A DNA stretch of 64,000 nucleotides from Progne subis subis. Lineage: Eukaryota > Chordata > Aves > Passeriformes > Hirundinidae. The DNA lies in the NCBI GenBank assembly GCA_022316685.1, contig JAKJHU010000567.1, positions 62,001-126,000 on the forward strand, written 5' to 3'. Positions 1 to 10,499 of the stretch are shown here, one piece after another (positions within the stretch are counted from its first letter, which is position 1; every line of letters starts with the position of its first letter). The translations under genes and the position numbers were made by a program. The notes under the pieces were generated by a model. The model had not been told where the DNA came from. It did not search any database and worked only from the letters and a program-made list of their open reading frames with translations.

Positions 1-192
1 TGTCAGTTACAATTGTTTTCAGGTTAGAAATATGCAAACAAAGGACAGAGAATGAAAAACAAAGGATTTGTTTATGTTACATCTGTGGGAAAAGGTAGAA
101 AACTGCTCTAATATTCTACAGCAACTAAAAGATCTGACTCCATTTATGAAATTCAAAAGGCTAATAAAAAACTCAGAAAAACCAGGGTAACA
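1..192 (-). mobile_element. ERV LTR fragment, 5' half, cut by the window edge
   Basis: Read on the minus strand this begins TGTTACCCTGG at 192 and runs to the window edge. It aligns along nearly its whole length, with scattered substitutions and small indels, to the 5' half of the LTR at 28386-28776, which is on the plus strand. The shared part is the U3-like AT-rich half; the half with TATA and AATAAA would lie left of the window. The two copies are dispersed members of one family, in opposite orientation about 28 kb apart. Family name not determined. Confidence 0.8.
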
Positions 193-320
193 TAGTATTA
201 TTTTAAAGGTCTACAAAAAAGTTAAGTATAGTAGCTAAATTTTATTAAGTAAGTACTTCTCAAGGACAATACCTCAGCGAGTTATGATTGAATTCAGTTT
301 TATTCTTGTAACTGTAATTC

Positions 321-396
321 AAAACATTTACATCCAATCTATCTTCACAGGTCAAACAGTATCTTGTAGGCAAGGTAGATTGGATGTAAATGTTTT
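321..396. repeat. Inverted repeat, 25-nt arms, 26-nt loop
   Basis: Positions 321-345 and 372-396 are reverse complements at 24 of 25 positions, with 20 consecutive perfect pairs at 321-340 with 377-396. The predicted hairpin is well above what is expected by chance at this base composition. It lies in the intron or flank of CETN3. It could be a small palindromic element or an intronic hairpin; no function is inferred. Confidence 0.85.
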
Positions 397-1860
397 CTTG
401 TCTTCTTCCTGTCTCCCCAATCTGTAACACTTGCCAAATATAAAACAAATTTTAAGATCATTTAGCAATTATTCCATAAATTAGCTAGAATTAAAATGGA
501 TATTTGAACTTTCTTAATTCTTCATTTATAATTAACAGAAATTTTACACAAATGCACTCGAAGAAATTGAGTCATAATAATACATTAATTAGCATTCATT
601 ATTTCACTGCAATTATACCTGAGGTACTGACCTAATTCATTATGTTAAAACATAGCCACTGAAAAAGAGTCAAGGAGTGAACATGTTCACTCTGCAACTA
701 ATTACTGTAGCGCAGAATGATTAGAATAAGTTGGTGGTATGGAAATGACAAGACACATACAAAGCCCTGACAATTACCCATCCCAGCCAACATGCCCAAG
801 CTATTCCTAAAGAAAGCACTGCAAAGAAAGAACTACTTTCACAGCTAGAAGAAAATTAAAGAAATTCAACTATGTTAAAGAATAAAAAAAATAAATAAAA
901 CCTAAGTTTGTCCTGCTGTGATGCACATAAAAAAACAGGAAAACAAGTAGATTTAGTCTAGCTTAGGTCCCTATGCTTTGAAACCAGTCCACCACATAGC
1001 TATACCTAGTTCTAAGACACAAAAATACTGTCTCTGTATGACTTTAAAAGCATTTCCTCAGCTTTATCACAGTAACAACACAGCACAAATTCAAACATCC
1101 TCTCAAAAATACTGTCTGGTTTACAACATCCTTGAAACCATGCTGCAAAATGGAAATACAACACTACAATGACAAATTTTGGAACATTCAAAGAAACTTC
1201 AAAAGGCACTGTAGCTACAATTCCCAGTAACTCAAGTAATCCCAGTTAATCCTCTTCAGACATAGGATCTGTTCACAAGTTAAGCACCGTGAAAACAGAA
1301 GCACCGTATTTCATGGCATCAGATTTCCCTCAACTCCATGACGTAAGTAAACATAAAGGAACAAACTAGAATCACAGCTAATATAAAGGTAACATTAACT
1401 TAGAATCTTGAGAGTTAAAGGTGCACATTTTTTCAGTGGTGGGCTTGGGTACTTCTCTTAATTCTGTGCCAAAATCTGAGACATGAGACTGGATAGTGTT
1501 TCCTACAGTTGCATCCACACAAGATGATCAATTGCATGAACTGACACCATGGACTTTCTAAAGTTAGTTTTGCTCAAAACCAGAATTATTAAACCCAGGA
1601 ATAACAAAATAACATTATTTTTAAGGGAGACGAGTATGTCAAATATACTCTCTTTTACAGAAATCTACGTATAGCCTACCAGCAGAGCTCAATGGTTTTG
1701 CTGGGAACACAAGGGTTCATAAAACCTGAGTACTATACAAGACACTTTGTTTCACTGTCAGCAAAACACTCCTTCAAATGTAATAAAGGTGCTAAACCAA
1801 AAGTGGTATTATTCCTGTATTCGACATATCAATAAAAAATGCTAACAATTAACAAGGTTG

Positions 1861-1910
1861 TTTTTTTGTTTTGTTTTGTTGTTGGGTTTTTTTGTTGTTT
1901 TTTTTTTTTG
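1861..1910. repeat. T/G low-complexity tract
   Basis: About 50 bases contain only T and G: T runs broken by single G and GTTG units. One of a set of similar tracts in this window. Confidence 0.9.
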
Positions 1911-3354
1911 AGGGCAGGAAAAGAATTAGATACAGGAAAATTTTGCCAAATGACCCAGGTGTTTGAAGACTTTCTCAGAATGAATATTAAAAAACTAAGA
2001 ACAGTTTAAGTTCTCTTTAAAGAACAAAAATCACACAGAACTTTAAGGATAAACAGTATCACACACAAACATAAGGCTGTCAAACTTCCATATTCAATCT
2101 TCTGCTTGATTGCTTTAACAAAGACAATGAATGGATGACTGAATAAAAGGTAGCTGAGCCACTTAGTCTTAGCTGATAAATTTGTTTTAAAGAAATGTAG
2201 CACTGACACAAAATAATTATGATTCAATAATCCTCCTGAAAGGTGCTAATGGTCTATGTTCCATTTGTAGTACCCAAATAGCAATGTGACAAAAGAACAC
2301 TGATCCACAATTCTGACATCTCATTTGGCAACTCCAGGAGACCAACATGACAAAACATATTTGCACAGAGAATTCTACTTTCACTCACCTCTACAGCTAC
2401 AACTTTCAAAAAATAACACCTACGCCAAATAGCATAGAAGACTATCTGTCAAAAGGCTGACAACACAATTTTTTCCACTAGTATGTGAGAGTTTTGAATT
2501 CAACAGATGCATACAAGTATAAATATCATTGTCACAGGAAAAATTGATGAACTGCTAGTGAAATCTCCAATATGAGAATCACCACCCTATAAGAATGGTG
2601 TTCAATGGACTGAAAGAGTCTTTAGGTACAAGGTCTTAAGTGAGTGATCCTCAAAATTCAGGTATTAAGGTTTCTGATGTAAAAATAACGTTCTTTTGAA
2701 GATAATGAAAAACTCTTTATGTTTCAGTGCTCACAGTGAATTAACAAGCATAGTATCAAATTTGATTTGCTAATTCATTCTTTATCTACCTAGTAAATCC
2801 CTTCTGCTACTCTGTATGGACTTTGTCAACTGCAGAGCCATTTTTCACACTATGCTTTTCAGCACTCCAAGGCTTGGGATTAGTTAAAGAGCCATCCAAA
2901 CTGATCCTACATAGACCCAGGCTACTTCCAGCATGATTTATTAGCTTAATGCTCCATATCCAATGCTGAAATCACAACAGTGAGACATCACCACTTAAGA
3001 TATATTGAGTAAGTGATGAAAAGATTCTCAGCACTTTCTGATCTATAAGGAAATAAAAATGTAATGTAGGTACACAGAACCTCTTACTTCTACCTTCAAC
3101 CACACTTTCACTACATTTTTCATCTTTTAACAGACTTTGGTTGAATAAGAGTTGGTGGTGAATCGACTCGATTCTTAGACTCCAGGATTAGTAGCTCTCA
3201 AAAGCAACCATCTGCATTATTTGTAAGCTAAATTATGTTTAAATTAAGGTACTCTAAAGGAAACTAAAGAGAAAATTTTCACAACAACACAACACCTAAA
3301 AAGGGAACAAAATTAAGAACAAGATTATATGGTGTTTTATTTGCCAACACGTAC

Positions 3355-3546
3355 TTTCTCCATCTCCATCCTTATCAAATTCTTCAATCATAGCCCGTAG
3401 TTCTTCATCAGACATATTTTCACCCAATTCTCTAGCAACCCGGCGCAGGTTTCTCAGACTTATTTTACCAGAGTCATCATCATCGAACAATTTGAATGCC
3501 TTGAGTATTTCTTCTTGTGGGTCTCTGTCCAATATCCAATCTGTCA
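3355..3546 (-). CDS. CETN3: CETN3 coding exon 4
   Basis: A 192-nt exon encoding residues 90-153, from [13 protein letters not shown] through [10 protein letters not shown]. The acceptor is TTGCAG before TGACAGATTGG and the donor is GTACGT. It holds EF-hand 3 and the start of EF-hand 4. The exon ends in phase 1, so the next exon must supply two bases of an Ile codon. This is the best conserved part of the gene. Confidence 0.96.
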
Positions 3547-6500
3547 CTGCAAGGAGAATACTTAAGTTAGACAAAAAATTCTGAAAGGTAAACTCAGAAT
3601 GGCCTCTGCAAATGAAGGTAATATGAAGAACTCTCATCTGATTTCATCTCTTCTTACATTCCTAAAGAATTCAATGTGCGTATTTGTTTGGCTGCTATCT
3701 GACCTCTGTTTCTCACCTCTGTTTTCCCAAGCTGAGCTGCTCTTTGGGACCTAACTGCTGCAGTGGAAAGCTGCATGGCAACTCAGGCACAAATTCCTAT
3801 TTTCCAATAGGAATTAGAAGTATACACATGATGACTCTCTTTCAAAATTCCAAATTTTCAGAAAAAACACCATCAGCTCTTTTAGATGAAGATATGGTTT
3901 TTTTTTTGTTTGTTTTTTTTTTTTTTTTTTTTTTACTTTATATGTTTTCATCAGGATAGAATTTTGAGCTGGGGAGAACACTGCAGCATTAAGTGAAGAA
4001 AAACATCCACACAGAACCTCTCTCTTAAATGTAAAACCACACTAACGCAAAAAGACCCCATAACCAACCAACCACATCCCACACCCCAAACCTGAAAGCA
4101 AAAAATATAAGCATAGGGGTTGTGAAAAAAATGCTGAGATGAATTACAAGATTTGTATTCAGAGAGAATTCTTCAGCCTTTATTATTCTTTTCAAGACAA
4201 CCATTTGTCAGTTTCCACAACAGAAAATACAAACTTGTTCTCATGAAATATTGTTCTAGTAATTAGTTCAGACCAACCAACAATAATGTATCTCCATATC
4301 TTTGTACCTGCTAGTCTTGTATTACAGGGCTAGTCTTGTATTATCAAGCCATTAAAATCACATCAACACTGCTTGCACATAAAAAACCACTTACCATCTG
4401 CGACTAACTGCAGATGGAACGTCTGCTCTGGCTTAGCAAACTTGAAAGAATTTTTCATGTTCATATAAGCCAAATACAGCAATCAAGTTTATATATCTGC
4501 AGATTTATACTAAATTTAAATATTTTCTTTTAAAACAGCAGTACTGCATGACAGCATTACATCATTTGAAAAATGCTACCTTTTGTGGCAAAAAGACAAC
4601 TGAAAAACAATAAAATATATCTAAATACAAAAGTATAGAAGAAAAAAAATATAATTGCATCTTTATATATTTCAGTTGAGCATTAAATTAAGAGAAATTG
4701 ATGGCTCAATAATTGCTTAGCTAAATTCAGCAGCTCTTCACAGTTAATGTCTCAATAACCTATTTTATCTAAGTCCCCTATTTTTTTGTTGGAAGTGATA
4801 TAATATTTAATTCCGTGTCAGGATCATATAGCACCACAGCTGTACAGTACTTCAACTGAAGTTTTCCAACAGGTTCAATCCCCTTCCAAATATATACTGT
4901 GCTTTCTACAAGAATTTCCTGGCTTCTTGCAGTACTTAATGACTTTCAATATAGCCAGGACAGAACAAGGAAGCAATGAAGAGGATTGGACATCAGGAAT
5001 CAAAAAAAGTAATTGCATGATAATTACAGAATATTAATTTTATATAATATTACAGCATAATGATGTCATTTTAAGACTAGTATTACTATACAATCAATGC
5101 ACTCATTTTCATTCAAATATTTTCACATAAGCTTTACAACTTAGAAAAGAACCAAAAATAATATTCTCTAACCTGGAATATAACTACAAAAATATTACCT
5201 GTCATTAACAGGACATTTGTCCAGTACTAACCCGTTAAACAATTAAATGTTGCCACATTTCAATCACTAATTGTTTTAATACATTAAGATGATTGCTATT
5301 TGTAGCCAAGAACAAGTACTGGAGGTTTGGGTGTTTTGTTCCGTAAAAACTACAGAAATATAATACTGATGAACTATCATGAGCATAATGAACTATAATG
5401 GACATAAGAAGCTAGAAATGTAAACCCACACAGATTACTTTTTGGTAAACATAAATTGTACGCAAAAGCATAAATTATGTGTAACAAAAATCCTCTAAAA
5501 TCTTCAAAGAAGTATCAAGTCTAAAAATTCTGCTAATCACTATATACTCAAGTACATAAAATTACACAGTACACCATTTCAGATGAAAGACACAACTAAT
5601 TCTACTGGCTTTATCAACAGTTGAAAGTCCTTATAGTAAAATATTTAAAATTTACTTCAATTTCTCTCATCTTCTTTATATATTAAGTCCATAATCTGTT
5701 TGTCTGTGTAAGCATTCCTTCCCATGAAATTCAACGCCAAATACCTTTTCCACAGCAGGAAGAAGAATCTTACAGAGATACATGAACAAGACAAGAACAT
5801 CCACTCTTTAAACTAGCACTTATTCCTCTGCGTAAGCTCTAAAGAGATTGTGTACACCCTACTTCCTTTTATACTGTAGCTGTCATTCATCTCTACATAT
5901 CAAACTAAGAATTCAAAAAACAAATATTTATCTTCTTTCACTATTGAACTATATTAAACAAAATATGAAATTAAGCCTCCCACTTCTATTTCTTAATAAA
6001 TAATTGAAGAAGTCCACAAGTACAGCTTTGAAATTGTACTCACTATTACAGGCTAAATATCTCTAGAGGCAGAACACAATCAAACACATACCAACTTCAT
6101 TAAAATCTTCAAAGGTGATCTTGCCTGTTGATTCTCGATCATAATCTTTAAGTATTTTCAGGACATCAGCTTTTTTCACATCAAAACCTAAGGCTCTCAT
6201 TGCCACCTTTTGGAATAAAATGAAAGTGCAACCATAGATAAGGATAAAATACAGATAAAAGATAAAATAGAGATGTAACAGAATTTCCTTTAATTTCAGT
6301 AATTACCTTCTTACCCTAGGAAAAAAGAGAGTATCAATGATTTTAGTAACAATAATAAATAAAATTAATAAAAGAGCTTGGGATACTAAAACCATTTAGA
6401 ACTACTATTAGGATATGAAACTATGAAACATCTAGTTGCAGTGAGAAAAAAAAACAACCTCTTTGCACTTTTTGGGATTTTATGGACTGGACCAAATGCA

Positions 6501-9500
6501 TCTTAGGACAAGTAAATTTATTCCTTATTTGCAAAACCATTTCAAAATCTTATCTTTTTAAGACAAAATTGAAAATCATTCCACAAGTTACTCCTTATTG
6601 TTCAGGCAAGTGTGTATGTGCATGGATTAACAAGACCTAGGAGACCCTTAACTGCTTTTCCAGTCAGCCACAGAAACCAACCTACGTTTTACTTTTCCAT
6701 TAGCATAGGAGTCTACATTTAGTTTCCCATTTCAACTTAAATGGCAGTTTCTCAGCACGCACTACCCCGATTTCCTCCAAACTTCCTCCTGAATATAGGT
6801 TAACCACACATGGAAAATCACTGAAATAGTTATTCAAAAATTCATGCTATATGCTGATTTTGTAGAGTAGGAGACACATGGTTTTTTTTTCTTTATGTAC
6901 TTCTGCTCTTTCACAGTATTAGCTTCAAGGTGACAATATTTAATTAGACAGCTAATAAAGAGCTTTTCAAGTAATCATGACAGCTGGGAATTCAAAGCAT
7001 AGCACAACCAGAAAAAGCATAACCATAACCAAGAGAGTCCCCAACAAAACCCTAGTCACAGTGGCTTCCAACAAAGATAAAATACATGAACTCTGAAATA
7101 AAGAGAAGGGAATTGTTCTACTTAAAGCACTCCTGTAAAAGCAAATTAAGTAAAAATAAGACTTCTTTCTTTCTTTGAGTTGGTAGAGCTAGAGTGTAGA
7201 GCCAATACACTGGATTAGTCATTCTTTAAAAAAAATCTCACCCTATATGTCACTGAAGCACTGGCCTCTCCAAAACTACTTTTTGTTCTTGATGCCTTAA
7301 TTAGAATAAAAATGGATAAAAGATTTAAGGCAAGTTTAGTGAACCTCATTTACTTTTCTGTGGACTTTCAGGTGGGAGGCCTTACTCAGAAAGACATCCT
7401 AAACTCCATCTGCTAATAGCTATCATTAGGAGCATCCTTCTTTGGGAAGAGAAACAACTAAGCCTTCCACACACAGAGCAAAAAGCATGCCCTATTCCTA
7501 CAAATCATAGGCTTTCTTTTGAAAAATACAGGTAAGCTCTGGCTTGTAGTTAACATTTTTACAAATGACTTACATCTTTTACCTACACATCCAAAACCAA
7601 CATCAACCTTTAGGTTATACAGTACCTTTAAAAATAATCAAACAGTTTTTCAAGAGTTTTTCCCACTTGGTCATATGTCCAAGTTTATACCTGGTAGGCT
7701 ATTATACCAGGGTTATTTAGAATACTTAAGTAATTCTGTTACTGCATTAAGTATATAAAGTGGGAAGAAAAGCTTATTCTTACACCAATGTATATTTCCC
7801 TTTTTTCCCTCACTCCTTTAACCCATCAAGACATCTTGAAGGTAGTTTTTTAAGATACAGCCAACATTTTAAGCACTCACTATGGTACATATATTATCTG
7901 CTATAAAATTGCTTAAATGAAAGAAAACTTCTACCTTTAATTCATGATAATTTATCGCTCTATCCTTGTCCGTATCAAACAACTCAAAGGCATCTTTAAT
8001 TTCTTGCTTCTGTTCCTCAGTCAGTTCTCTTCTTTTCTTCTTTTTAGTTTTGTCTACTGAGAGCTCATTCCTATATAAAGAGAAAGAAATAATAGCGTAA
8101 CAGACTTCTGCTGGGAAGATGCCACTGTAGAAAACCTTTTCCATCAATAAGAAACTCACCATAATTTTAGAAATCACTACCTTACTTCATCAATATTTTC
8201 CCAGCCTGTATTCCCAGTTTAAAATAACATTTGAAATAGACAATTCTCTAGTGAAATCTAAATGACCCCTCCAGTCCCCCACCAAAAATAAAATCAGCAC
8301 AGGCATTTTTGTTAATAATCAGCAACAATAATAATAATAAAAAAAAAAGGTAGAAAAATTACCAGTTAAAAAGGCTTCCTGATGCTATAAACTAGATTAG
8401 TAGTTGAAATTATATAACTCATTAAAACAGTTGGTTTCTACACTGTAGCTAAAAAAAAATAAATAAAGTAAAACTGGGGACAGAAAGGGCAGTGGAGGTC
8501 AAACTAGGCCAGACAGTCTGGCTACTAAAGCTGGGATTAGGTGCTACATGTTGGCTTTGTTGCCTGCAACAGTTCTTACATAAATAGTACTTGCAGAGTT
8601 TTTTTGGGTTTTCTTAATCCTTTAGATCCCACATGTACACACTGTTTTGAAGAATTTTTGCTCTGTTTTGATGCATACAAAAGAGGCAAGCCCCCCCTCA
8701 ATCAGCAAATCATGCTCAAAGACAGTCTCCTTTTCTTTAGCTAGTCTAGGAATAAACTTCTATTTTCCAAGGACCATAGTAAAAGGAGAAGAAACAATAA
8801 CTACAAAATTTAAAGGAAAAAACTGCAGCTGGATCTAGAGGAAAACATTCTCCTGCCTGCAGTGATGTGCTAGAACAATTCCACTGGGAAAGAGTCTCCA
8901 TCATCAGAATTTTTTTTAACCAGTCTATAAAAAGTGCTTAGCATCCTCAGAGAGCTTTATGTAGAAGCTCCTGTGATCAGGAAGCTGGACTAGATAACTT
9001 CCGTAACTCGTTCCAAACCTAATTTACTGTATAGTTTATGTTATACTCTCAGGAAAAAGCTTTTTATGTTCATCTGTCCTTTTGCACCAGAGGCAGAATG
9101 TGTGCTGTATCACCTAGAGTACAATGCATAAAGATTACTGATCAGTGAACAGAAACCTTTTCAAGATTAACTTTCCAAATCCCCTCTAATGAGCTGCTTT
9201 ATGCCATTCTTTGTTAACAATTTGCTAATTTTAACCAAAACCTAAGATTAAACACTTATCTAGACTCAGCTTTCAACAAGCAAAAATCCCAAATACAGAC
9301 AAGAAAAGTGCAAGCTGCAGAAGCTGAGCCTGCTTCAAACCACAATACCCTCAAAGAGTAAAATGTCCTTAACACACCAATTGAGACTGTGATTTCACAC
9401 AGGCTTTGGATTACTACAGCTCTTGGAAGGACTAAAATAACTCTGAGTTGGCTACTTAATTAGGACTGGGAGAGTAGTTCAGACCCAAGGAGCTCAGATT

Positions 9501-10173
9501 TTGTGAGCTACGATGAAGAAATCCATTTATAAATCTGAAAGCAGATTAACACCGAACTCTTCTGAAAGAGCAATCTGGGTACTTAAATGTTCATTTAATG
9601 CTTAGCATAAAATCAATTTATCAAAAGACAAAGCAGTACTCAAATACAAGCAATTCAGTGTCACTTCTGCAACTATTTTAACCATACTAAGCATGAAGTT
9701 TTTAGACTTGAAAATTAAGGATCACAGTTGCCATGTAAGTATATTAATTGCACTTGAAGACAAGAGTTTGCCAGGTACTGGGATTCATAAGCCAGGCTCC
9801 TTTATGCAATAGCTACTAAACCAGAATTTATACACAAAACAAAGCCAAGCAGTATAACTTTATGCGTATTCACAGGCCTTTGGAAGGCACATCAGGCAAC
9901 CGAGAAGCGAACCTCCCAAGGGTAGACGCGCTGGACCCTTCCCTCTCCCAGCAGATAGATGGGCCTGATCCGCCCCCGGCCGCGCCAAAGGGATCAGACG
10001 TGACCGGCTGGAGGCCAGGGATGGCCAGGGCCCGCCACAGCCTGACGCGCCCCGCGTTCCGCCAACACCTTCCGATCAGGGGCGGCGCGGCCCTGAGGGA
10101 CCCGCGCTCCGGACCCCAAGCACGGTTGGTTGGGAAAGCGCCCCGTTCGTACCGACCTGAGGGCTAGGCTCAT
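3355..10173 (-). CDS. CETN3: Centrin-3 (CETN3), exons 1-4 of 5
   Basis: Coding segments on the minus strand: 10157-10173, 7935-8070, 6092-6206 and 3355-3546, all with GT-AG introns (donors at 10155-10156, 7933-7934, 6090-6091 and 3353-3354). Joined, they give 153 codons plus one base, matching the first 153 of the 167 residues of vertebrate centrin-3 almost residue for residue, with no stops. It is a Ca2+-binding EF-hand protein of centrioles and centrosomes, and a vertebrate paralogue is also reported in the TREX-2 mRNA-export complex. EF-hand 1 loop is D38-E49 ([12 protein letters not shown]), EF-hand 3 loop starts at D111 ([10 protein letters not shown]), and EF-hand 4 begins at D147 (DKDGDGE). 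EF-hand 2 (around residues 73-85) is degenerate, as in the family. The last about 14 residues are missing because exon 5 is not in the window. The ATG at 10173 opens MSLALR, the conserved centrin-3 N-terminus. Confidence 0.95.
3547..6091 (-). other. CETN3: CETN3 intron 3
   Basis: A 2.5-kb AT-rich intron with no other gene seen. It contains a T/G tract at 3898-3934 (long T run with two G interruptions). Confidence 0.85.
3898..3934. repeat. Poly-T tract
   Basis: T run interrupted by two single G bases; on the CETN3 transcript strand this is an A-rich tract. It could be the tail of a retroposed fragment, but no body was recognised. Confidence 0.85.
6092..6206 (-). CDS. CETN3: CETN3 coding exon 3
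   Basis: A 115-nt exon encoding [19 protein letters not shown] through FEDFNEV (residues 52-89), plus the first base of the next Val codon. The acceptor is CCAAAAG and the donor is GTATGT. It covers the linker after EF-hand 1 and the degenerate EF-hand 2. Open throughout. Confidence 0.96.
6207..7934 (-). other. CETN3: CETN3 intron 2
   Basis: A 1.7-kb AT-rich intron. The 79-codon plus-strand ORF at 7519-7758 resembles no known protein and is treated as chance. Confidence 0.85.
7935..8070 (-). CDS. CETN3: CETN3 coding exon 2
   Basis: A 136-nt exon. The acceptor TTTATATAG precedes GAATGAGCTC and joins exon 1 to make Arg6-Asn7-Glu8. It encodes the basic N-terminal segment ([11 protein letters not shown]) and EF-hand 1, ending at YHELK (residue 51) in phase 0 before GTAGAA. 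Compared with the mammalian protein, the EF-hand 1 loop has R43 and N46 where E and D are usual; this is a modest change and the 12th-position Glu is kept. Confidence 0.96.
8071..10156 (-). other. CETN3: CETN3 intron 1
   Basis: About 2.1 kb. It holds an old CR1 3' end near 8960-9037. The part next to exon 1 (from about 9860) lies in the CpG island. Confidence 0.85.
8960..9037 (+). mobile_element. Old CR1 LINE 3'-end fragment
   Basis: The string around GAAGCTGGACTAGATAAC followed by CGTTCCAAACCTAA resembles the conserved CR1 3' end (GGACTAGATGA...CCTTCCAACC), with many substitutions. Plus orientation, short and diverged, so an old insertion in CETN3 intron 1. Confidence 0.55.
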
Positions 10174-10480
10174 CGTGCCGCTGCCGGGCAGCCAGATCCG
10201 GCAAACCCGACTCCTCCCCTCCGCACAGCCCGGCCCCTCCGCGTCCGAGCCTCGGCGACGCGGCGCTCCTGCCCTTGGCGACGCCGCTCTAGCCGCGCCC
10301 CCTCGAAATACCGACGTTTGATTGGCCGCAGGTGGGTAAGCTCCCGCCCTCGATCCCTAGACGCTCTGCTATTGGCTGAGATGCTGCCACTCAGGGCGGA
10401 AGGGGTGGTCCGTTCGGCGTGCGGGCTATGGCTCCTGGCGGCTCCTTCAGCCGGTGAGCTGCTTCTGCTGCGAAACGGGA
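9860..10480 (-). promoter_or_regulatory. CETN3: CETN3 CpG-island promoter with two CCAAT boxes
   Basis: A GC-rich, CpG-dense block surrounds CETN3 exon 1. Upstream of the ATG (higher coordinates), the minus strand carries two CCAAT motifs, seen as ATTGG on the plus strand at 10321-10325 and 10371-10375, 50 bp apart. No TATA box was seen. This is the usual form of a broadly expressed vertebrate promoter. A GTGAGC donor-like site on the plus strand near 10455 would suit a divergent non-coding transcript, but nothing else supports one. Confidence 0.8.
10157..10173 (-). CDS. CETN3: CETN3 coding exon 1
   Basis: The short first coding segment (17 nt) encodes MSLAL plus two bases of Arg6, before donor GTCGGT. 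The context GGCACGATGA gives a purine at -3 relative to the ATG. It is the only start giving the conserved centrin-3 N-terminus. Confidence 0.93.
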
Positions 10481-10499
10481 AACACGAGAAAGTTTTCTA

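Larger units (their letters stand above)
193..3354 (-). other. CETN3: CETN3 intron 4 region (and possibly DNA beyond)
   Basis: This AT-rich stretch follows the donor of CETN3 coding exon 4 in the direction of transcription. I searched it by eye on the minus strand for the short final exon, which should encode about 14 residues completing EF-hand 4, and did not find it. Contents seen: an inverted repeat at 321-396 and a T/G tract at 1861-1910. No convincing ORF or other gene. Confidence 0.6.
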
